A DNA stretch of 64,000 nucleotides from Viola odorata. Taxonomy: Eukaryota > Streptophyta > Magnoliopsida > Malpighiales > Violaceae. The translations under genes and the position numbers were made by a program. How positions within the stretch are numbered: position 1 is the stretch's first letter; each line of letters opens with the position of its first letter. The notes below the pieces were generated by a model. The model was not told where the DNA came from, ran no database searches, and worked only from the letters and a program-made list of their open reading frames with translations. Location of the stretch: assembly GCA_963691705.1 (NCBI GenBank), contig OY829542.1:51191002-51255001 (forward strand). The letters are read 5' to 3'. Positions 57,067 through 64,000 of the stretch are shown piece after piece.

Positions 57067-57998
57067 GTACGTATGACCCCCACACCGTTATTTAATATTC
57101 CAACACCTTTACTATTTTAGATTTCCTATACACTTAGAGGTATCTGCATTATGTTAAATTAAAACAAATAACACTAATTTACACTAAATATATTTCAAAA
57201 TTTATTTTTACCAGTGGCAAGCAAGTGCGCTTCCACGTAACCTTTTGTTGAAATTATTTATATATTTTTTTAATATTGAGTAATTAAAACTAATAGTTGT
57301 AATTTTCTATTAACCATGAGGTGCAAAGGTCAACTACTAATAATAATAAATTTAAAAAATTACAAGGTTGTAAAATATAAACCAAACATTCACCTGGTGG
57401 CGAAAGAGGGTGAAAAGAAGATTCGACTAGAAACAAGTTTTATATATTAATCCAAGTTAGGTTTAATAAATATAAATGAATTTTGGCAATTAATATTTGA
57501 ATTTCGAATAATTTCTAACATAAGCAAAACTTATATATAACTTATAATCATGTATGCCATTACGTTGTTACGTTGTTTATATTATTCGTAACTAAATGTT
57601 TTGCTAAATACTTTATTTTTTATCATATTTCTATACACTTCTCACGTACCAAAAAAAAAACTTAATATATATATTATATGTAGATAGATTTTTCAATAAA
57701 TTCAACTCCGTAGTTTGTCCAATCAAACCCTATGGTTAGCTATATAATTCAAATTTTATTTTTACGGTGGTAAGCAAGTGCTGCCATGTAACTATTTATA
57801 TTTTTTTATTCAAATTAAGGGTCAAGATACTCAATTGAGGGCATATTCTTTTTAAAAATACAATTTCATTTTTTTTTAGATTATATAAATTCTTTTATAT
57901 TTCAGGCACAAAAATTCTAAGGTAGAAGAAAAGGAATTACAGTGTATAGCTACCTATATATATTCACGATCAGATTTGCCTCTTTGATTCAATTCCAG

Positions 57999-58928
57999 GT
58001 TATTTCCAGCTTGAAATATTGCTGTCTTGAAAGTGGGCGCATGAGAGTGGAATACGAACACAATGCTATCTTAAATATTTGGCAACTGAAAATTGATGGG
58101 CGCAATAATATTATTCGCTCTCCAATATTATTTGCTCTCCTAAAAAGTTTCCCGAAACTGGACAAAGTTGTAGTTTCAAGCTCTTCAATAATACAACTAT
58201 TCCCATGTGAACCTGATCATCTGGCTGCTGATGATGGCGATGATATGGATACTCAGGTAAAGACTCTTCCGCGCATACAACACTTAAAACTGACTAAGTT
58301 GTCCAACATGAAACATATTTGGAGTGAACATTCTCCACTGAAATATCATGGGATTCCTCGAGATCCTGAAGTTTTAGAAGTGGTTCACTGTGACAGTTTG
58401 CTCAGTTTAGCACCACCATCCACAACATTGTTCAAAAATCTAACATATTTGGTTGTGCGGAAATGCCCTATGCTGATAAAGTTAGTAGCATCTTCTAGTA
58501 CTGCTAAAAGCTTTGTGAACCTCAAGGAGATGAGTGTAAGAGAGTGTGATTCTTTGGAGGAGATTGTAGTCATTGATGATCATCAATGGGATAAATTAGC
58601 TAGCAATGACAAGTGCATTGTTTTTGAAAAATTGGAGGTTCTAAAATTACAAGATTTGAATAGCCTTACCAGCTTTTGCTCCACATCTGATTGCAACTTC
58701 CGATTCCCATCATTGAACCGGGTGATTGTGGAGAACTGTCCCAAGATGAATTTTTTCTCCAAGGGAGCCTTGAGCACACCAAAGCTAATAAGGGTGATTC
58801 TAGAGGACACCTATTGGAAAGAAGAGCATAAAAAGCGAGCGCGATGGGAGGGCGATCTTAATTCCACTATACGACAATTGTTTGAAGAAATGGTTTGTAT
58901 TCATTTACCCAATTTCCTTTCTTTTTAA
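57999..58928 (+). pseudogene. NLR copy B: terminal LRR exon (open)
   Basis: Follows AATTCCAG and is open to TAA at 58928: ESGRMRVEYEHNAILNIWQL, FALLKSFPKLDKVVVSSSS, LPRIQHLKLTKLSNMKHIWS, SLLSLAPPSTTLFKNLTYLV, LTSFCSTSDCNFRFPSLNRV, DLNSTIRQLFEEM. A GT follows EEM, so a further small exon is possible; the tail VCIHLPNFLSF may be intron read-through. Copy A keeps only the last two thirds of this exon. Confidence 0.85.
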
Positions 58929-59289
58929 TTTACTAGGTAGTTCGAGCACGTGCGGTAATTTTTTATATGAAATTAAATTATTTAATTTAGATATTGTTTA
59001 TAAATTAATTTTGGTCATTTGAAATAGATAATGTCACTATTTAAATATTGTTCTAAAATAATATAACCGAACATATAAATTATTAAGCATACTAATAATA
59101 ATTATTAATAGATAATATAGCTTAATAATATTTAAATATTGTTCTAAAGTATTATAACCAACCATATAAATTGTTAAGCATACTAATAATTATTATTAAT
59201 TATAAAGCGTTTTTACAATTTTTCTTGCTTGATCTTTTGATTATGGGCTCATACTCATATAATTTATCAAATTTCTTGTTCTTGACTCT
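58929..59289. other. AT-rich spacer after NLR copy B
   Basis: Nothing coding is seen. It contains an imperfect direct repeat of about 90 bp (TTTAAATATTGTTCTAAA…CATATAAATTRTTAAGCATA) at about 59038 and 59127. Confidence 0.5.
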
Positions 59290-60191
59290 TGTTCACTTCC
59301 TTGTCTCTTTTTTTCCTTCAGCTTCTTCGTCAATGAGTATCGGTGTGGGCAAAATAATTAATTCCTCGTCTTATTTTTTGTCTCTTTTCTTTTTCGGCTT
59401 GGCTAATTTTTTAGCTTGTTGTTTATCATCTTCTTCTTTGATTTTCTTTATTTGCCTTCCTTTTTTTATCATCTTGTTATTCTTGCTTTCATCCTTGTCG
59501 TATTGTTCACATTTTTTTCCAGTTGCATTATTCATTTGAAGTTTATTTTGGTGGCTCTTTTTCCAAACTACCGCTAATGACTCCTCATCTTCATCAGTTT
59601 CTTCTTCAGTTGGTGTCCTCTTTTTAGTTGCATGAACCTCTTTAGCGATAAATATATTCCTTTATCGTTTGCTCTCATTTTTTTCGCTGACCTTGACTAA
59701 GAAATCAAATTTCTTATCCTTGCAGGATATCATTTTTCTATAGTGTGGCGATTTCTCTTTTTCCTGTTACATTGAGAATAATATTAGTATTTTTTTCTGT
59801 AATAAAATAACTATAGTATCACTATTCCAAAAGAATTACCTTGTCGTCAACTGATTTTTTGTATTTCTTGATGTCATAACCAATTAGTGTTTCTGTCTCG
59901 TCAAAAAGAACAATTGTTGCTTCATTCTCACCATCATTAACTTGTAACCTCAACATGTATATGAAATTGTAAGGTGAGTCTTAGTCATTTTGTTTTATGT
60001 TTAAAATAATTAAATTTTTAATTTGTTTGAAATTACCTTAGAATTGTCTCAACGCAAGTGTTACACCTGTCGCATGTTGCTTGACCCTCACCCATGTCAA
60101 ATACTTTTTTCCAGCACTTTTTATATGATTCATACCAAGGTTGTCTTTTATTGATCACTTCGGTAATAGTTGTTGTTAGGACGTAGAAAGA
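59290..60191 (-). pseudogene. RPA1-like (replication protein A) C-terminal fragment, Helitron type
   Basis: Minus-strand exon-like blocks. 60191–60037 reads VINKRQPWYESYKKCWKKVF, DMGEGQATCDRCNTCVETIL with a GTAATT donor. About 59957–59840 reads YMLRLQVNDGENEATIVLFD, ETETLIGYDIKKYKKSVDDK with a GTAATT donor. About 59765–59290 is a lysine-rich tail. The first two match the zinc-binding and OB-fold part of the RPA large-subunit C-terminal family. RPA-like proteins with K-rich tails often travel with plant Helitrons, and a PIF1 fragment lies just upstream. The acceptor before YMLRLQ is not a clean AG, so it is probably decayed. Confidence 0.7.
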
Positions 60192-60655
60192 CTACAAAGT
60201 AATAATAAGAGTTAATGTTAGTTTTTTCAGTTATGCCCATAACTAATTACTTTGCTTTATGGTTGGTACCTGTTGTTTTGATGATGCAATTTTGTTAGCA
60301 ATTTATTCTACGGTTGCTTTGCTCGCATTGTCCATTGTCTTTGAAGGTGATTTGACTATCTTCTGGGTATCTTCTTGTTGAATATAGGTCAAACTGTGGT
60401 TTATAAATATTTGTAAAGTTAAATGGAAAAAAATTAACTTAAACAATGGATAATGGTAAAATAATCTTATATTATATTTAATATATATACATATATTCTT
60501 ACTATTGTCGGATTTTATCTGCTTCATATGTTGTGGGATTGATCATCACTATTGTCGTTCTTGTAGTTGATACTTGTAAAATTCCTAATTTGAGCAATTG
60601 CATTTTTATTATTATTAGATAACAATTGACTCGAATTTATATTTTATAGACTTAC

Positions 60656-60815
60656 CTTGATATTTTGATGCCATTGGTGCTTCATCCCACAGAATAAGTC
60701 TTGCCTTTTTTATTAATTGAGTCTTGGGTTCTTGCCTTGAATAGTTGTTTTCACTTGACTCATGAACATCTATAGGGATACCAAATCGTGAATGAGCAGT
60801 ACAACCTTCTGACAT
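60656..60815 (-). pseudogene. PIF1-like (Helitron) helicase fragment
   Basis: The minus strand reads MSEGCTAHSRFGIPIDVHES, then PKTQLIKKARLILWDEAPMASKYQ, ending at a GTAAGT donor. TAHSRFxIPI and the Walker-B-like LILWDEAPM are hallmark strings of the PIF1/Helitron helicase family. Only about 53 residues remain; the P-loop upstream is lost because LTR sequence begins at about 60830. Confidence 0.85.
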
Positions 60816-60829
60816 GATTGCAAAGCAAG

Positions 60830-61691
60830 TTTAGGCAATTGATTGAGTTGATAAATGCATAAACGGAAATTAAAAGGAGAGAGGTTAGAGAGAGAAAGCT
60901 TGGCAACTCACCTTGATTGCTTTCCTTTGCTTTGATTCGTGTTGATGATGAGAGGGTGCGACAACCCGTCCCTCCTAGAGTGGTAAGTGGCTAGGTATTT
61001 ATAGGAGTAGAATGTGTGGGGAGCAAGTTTGGGTGACGTGGCCCTTTGATTTACATGGCTGGAAATGATCGGGCTGCACATGGGAGGGCGACGTGGGCAT
61101 GGTGACTCGCCTCCTTCTCGAAGCCGATGACGCGACCCTCTTCTAGAAGCGAAGACGTGGCTTTGATTTGGAGGAAGAATGCTGGCTTGTTGGAGAAGAA
61201 ATAAAAGATGGCCTAAATGATTAAATTAGATGGGCGTTGGATGGTTGACTAAAGATTAGTCAACCAATCCAACGGTTGATTAAAAAAGAAAGAAAGAAAA
61301 TGCTAAATAATTAATTAAGGACTCGAACTATTTGCGTGATGAAAATGGCGAACAATTCGAACGAAAGTAACTACGCTATAGAGAAAAATATGACGATCGA
61401 AATGATGCGAACAAAATTTTGAAGTCAACCCTCTAAACGCATTTATTTTGACAAGGTGTCGAAAAAGCTCGTTCGGGGCCTAAATAAGACTAAAAAGGAA
61501 AAAAAACCAAAATGATAGATAAAATTAAAAGAAAATGAAGGGACTCGAGCTGGGCCGAGAAATCATTAACAGTTATTGAAAAAATAAAAATAAAGCGATT
61601 ATACTTGATTAAGCGTGTAAAAAAAATAAACGCGGACACGCTAATTTTGCAGGCGATTGAACGTGCTAGCGTCAAAATTTGGGTACCAACA
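60830..61691 (-). repeat. 3' LTR of a minus-strand LTR retrotransposon (Tat/Ogre-like), left border unclear
   Basis: The minus-strand start TGTTGGTACCCAAATTTTGACG at 61691 follows a purine tract. A TATA box (TATAAATA) stands at 61003–60996. The left end meets the helicase fragment at about 60830 with no clear CA or duplication. The start TGTTGGTACCCAAATTTTGACG resembles those of Tat/Ogre-type LTRs, from recall. Confidence 0.65.
60996..61003 (-). promoter_or_regulatory. TATA box of the 61.7-kb LTR
   Basis: The minus strand reads CTCCTATAAATACC, a good plant TATA box about 690 bp into the LTR. It is placed as expected for the U3/R border. Confidence 0.55.
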
Positions 61692-61708
61692 TTTGCCCCC
61701 TCTTTACT
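61692..61708 (-). promoter_or_regulatory. Polypurine tract of the 61.7-kb LTR element
   Basis: The minus strand reads AGTAAAGAGGGGGCAAA directly before the TG of the LTR. Its place and purine content fit the plus-strand primer. Confidence 0.65.
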
Positions 61709-61885
61709 GTCTGATCAAAAATACAGTGTAACTGAAATTTTTGATGGGCAGTAAAGATGGTTGACCCAAGTACTTACCACGATTTTTGAAAGGAGACTTA
61801 CCTGGGACTGGGGTGAGCTGCAAATTCTGGCATAGGAGAGGCTATCGCATTGCTAGACATTGATGCAGAAAATGTGACTTGAAAT

Positions 61886-62690
61886 CCAAGCGAGGCTATC
61901 GCAATCACGGATGTTGATGCAAAAAGGTAAAGATATTCGGGCGAGGCTATCGCAATCACGGACGATGATGCAGAAAGGTAAAGATATCCGGGCGAGGCTA
62001 TCGCAGTCACGGACGATGCTGAAAGGTAAAGATATCCGGGCGAGGCTATCGCAGTCACGGACGATGCAGAAATGTAAAGATATCCGGGCGAGGCTATCGC
62101 AATCACGGACGATGCTGAAAGGTAAAGATATCCGGGCGAGGCTATCGCAGTCACGGATGATGCTGAAAGGTAAAGATATCCGGGCAAGGCTATCGCAGTC
62201 ACGGACGATGCAGAAATGTAAAGATATCCGGGCAAGGCTATGGCAGTCACGAACGATGCAGAAATGTAAAGATATCCGGGTGAGGCTATCGCAGTCACGG
62301 ACAACGCTGAAATGTAAAGATATCCGGGCAAGGCTATCGCAGTCACGGGCGATGCTGAAAGGTAAAGATATCCGGACGAGGCTATCGCAGTCACGGACGA
62401 TGCTGAAATGTAAAGATATCCGGGCGAGGCTATCGCAGTCACGAACGATGCTGAAAGGTAAAGATATCCGTGCGAGGCTATCGCAGTCACGGACGATGCT
62501 GAAATGTAAAGATATCCGGGCGAGGCAGATATCCGGGCGAGGCTATCGCAGTCACGGACGATGCAGAAATGTAAAGATATCTGGGCGAGGTTATCGCAGT
62601 CACAAACGATGCTGAAAGGTAAAGATATCCGGGCGAGGCTATCGCTCTCCGGACGCTGGTGCTGAAAATGCAACTACACGACCGTGTGAG
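61886..62690. repeat. 48-bp minisatellite, about 16 copies
   Basis: The consensus unit is GGTAAAGATATCCGGGCGAG, GCTATCGCAGTCACGGACGA, TGCTGAAA. Some units have TGCAGAAAT instead of TGCTGAAAG, and one partial duplication (GGGCGAGGCAGATATCC) lies near 62520. As 48 is 3×16, frames stay open on both strands for hundreds of codons. A diverged longer unit (GAGGCTATCGCTCTC…GCTGGTGCTGAAAATG, about 54 bp) continues to about 62785. Confidence 0.95.
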
Positions 62691-62899
62691 GCTATCGCTC
62701 TCTAAACGCTGGTGCTGAAAATGTAACTACACGACCGTGCGAGGCTATCGCTCTCCGGACGTTGGTGCTGAAAATGTAGTCGCTCAAGGAGGAGATTATG
62801 CAGAAAAGGAGTTGCTCAAGGAGGAGATAAATGCCAAAATTTAAATGATATAAAGGGAAAGCGGGTCTTACCTCGGACTTACCTTGCGAACGAAAATGG

Positions 62900-63012
62900 A
62901 GGGTGGTTTGAAGCCACCGCATGAACTGAGTTGGAGAGTGGTTGAAAGCCACCGCATTGGTGAGTGGTTGGAAGCCACCGTATTGGTGAGTGGTTGAAAG
63001 CCACCGCATTGG
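62900..63012. repeat. 26-bp minisatellite, about 4 copies
   Basis: Unit TGAGTGGTTGAAAGCCACCG followed by CATTGG, with first-copy variation. Each unit contains the small inverted repeat GGTT…AACC-like GTGGTTgaaAGCCAC. It is non-coding; the overlapping ORFs are shadows. Confidence 0.85.
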
Positions 63013-63812
63013 TTAATTTGACCATGAGGGAGCGTGATCCGCCGCACGAAGTTGTTTGGGGAGTGGTAACGTACTCCATTCGAAGTTGATTGGATTTTGA
63101 TGAAAATCCAAGATGAGGGCATTACAATAATTTCTTTATCGAATACCCAATTTGTGGCGTGATTCCATCAAAGCGTATCTGTATCCTGCGAATAGGAGAA
63201 AAACAAAACACGAAAGCAGCAACAAATGGAAAAAGAGAGAGCAATGATAATGTGAGAAATAATATGTATTCCTACATTTAAACCTCGGCTTGCCCCCAAG
63301 TCTTTTTTTGGAACGAAAGTGACCTCTTTGTTTTTAAGAGAAAATCAAATCAAGTATATTCTTTGAAAAATGTTCGTTCAATTTTCGTTATATAAACGTG
63401 TTTGATACAAGTCTAGATAACGTCTGCATCTTGTTCAAGAAATAATGACCTCAAGAACAAGACTTTCCCATGACATGTAAACATAAGTAATTCTCACTAG
63501 ATATTAGTGTTTGCGCTCGCGCTCAGAAACAAGGCTATGTGTTTACACTCCTAAAAATGCAGCAAACATAACACAAAATCAGATTTGCAATGTCAATCCG
63601 AGTTAATAAACTTCAAATGAAGATGCACCTGCATGGGCCTGCTAATAATCGAAAGGACTTTGTGAGGGAGAAAGAAATGAGGAATTTGTAGAAAAGGAAA
63701 AGTGTTGTTTTTTTCGTGAAAGGTTTTAATGAGTTTGTGCTCGACAACTAATTGTGATGAGGAAAAATCATGGTGAACGATGCCTGATGATTTGATCGAG
63801 GCGAAAGCGAAG

Positions 63813-64000
63813 TATACAAGTTTCTTCACCTTTCGCTAGGAGCGCTCTTCTTGTGATCATCTTGATCGATTTTGATTGATGATTTTTTCGTACTGCTTTT
63901 TCTTTCATCGACTTGGGTTCTTTGAGATACTCTCTGTTATACAAGTTTCTTCATCTTTTGCTACGAATGCTCTTCTTGTGATCATCTTTATCGATTTCGA
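63813..64000. repeat. 125-bp direct repeat reaching the window edge
   Basis: TATACAAGTTTCTTCAYCTT, then CGCTCTTCTTGTGATCATCT, starts at 63813 and again at 63938. The second copy is cut by the window end, so the array may be longer. Confidence 0.75.

Larger units (their letters stand above)
61709..64000 (-). other. 3' internal region of the LTR element, rich in minisatellites
   Basis: No retrotransposon protein is encoded in this 2.3-kb stretch to the window edge. It holds at least three tandem arrays (61886–62690, 62900–63012, 63813–64000). Arrays between the coding part and the 3' LTR are typical of Tat/Ogre/Retand elements. 62786–62899 and 63013–63812 show nothing recognisable. Confidence 0.55.

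Noticed and set aside
61798..62673. Long ORFs on both strands (291 and 234 codons) of repeated GYLYISASSVTAIASP and KGKDIRARLSQSRT peptides
   Set aside because: They follow from a 48-bp tandem repeat (48 is a multiple of 3). There is no start context, domain or intron structure, and both strands are equally open.
61886..63012. Regular short repeats resembling a CRISPR array
   Set aside because: Units are contiguous with no unique spacers, no cas genes are near, and the DNA is plant nuclear.

Overview
This is flowering-plant nuclear DNA, most likely from a eudicot. It has intron-rich genes with GT–AG splice sites, a CC-NBS-LRR gene cluster of the plant RPS2/At4g27190 type, a plant receptor-like protein, and dense nested Ty3/gypsy, Ty1/copia, hAT, Helitron-like and MITE insertions. 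No bacterial, organellar or CRISPR features were seen. Almost every gene in the window is broken; the best preserved is an exocyst SEC6 gene.

Layout. 1–15512 is a minus-strand Athila-like Ty3/gypsy element ('outer'): LTR 1–1494 (cut by the window edge), 3' UTR, an Athila-type extra ORF (2527–4734), integrase end (5231–6270), RT/RNase H (11881–13527), gag/protease (13534–15512). A second related element ('inner', 6271–11880, same strand) sits inside the outer integrase and has lost its 3' third. 15513–17847 is LTR-like and AT-rich. 17848–29455 is the 3' two thirds of SEC6 on the plus strand, in 18 exons. Its first visible intron holds a complete 2.64-kb non-autonomous hAT element carrying host-gene-like exons, and other introns hold two MITEs. 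One exon has a one-base insertion.

30068–58928 is built on a tandem duplication. Each unit has a minus-strand fragment of an AVT1-like vacuolar amino-acid transporter followed by a plus-strand CC-NBS-LRR gene (copy A 30.2–39.4 kb, copy B 48.85–58.9 kb). Both NLR copies are broken, by different lesions: A by four indels, including one in the kinase-2 motif; B by loss of the GLPL/ARC2 start and by a 645-bp hAT MITE in its LRR exon. Between them lies a receptor-like-protein pseudogene (39788–47706) split by a 6.9-kb Copia element with paired LTRs and a TTTGA target-site duplication. The Copia integrase is itself split by a 1581-bp solo Ty3-type LTR with a GTATA duplication.

59.3–60.8 kb carries Helitron-type remnants (RPA-like and PIF1 helicase fragments). 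60.8–64.0 kb is the 3' end of another minus-strand LTR element: LTR with TATA box, polypurine tract, then a 3' region of several minisatellites, including a 48-bp array.

The most unusual signal is a family of about a dozen 26-bp imperfect palindromes (9-nt arm, 8-nt spacer, 9-nt arm; arms close to ATCTTGGCC and GGCCAAGAT). They are scattered through the LTR, UTR, spacer and coding parts of the outer Athila-like element and were not found in the nested inner element.
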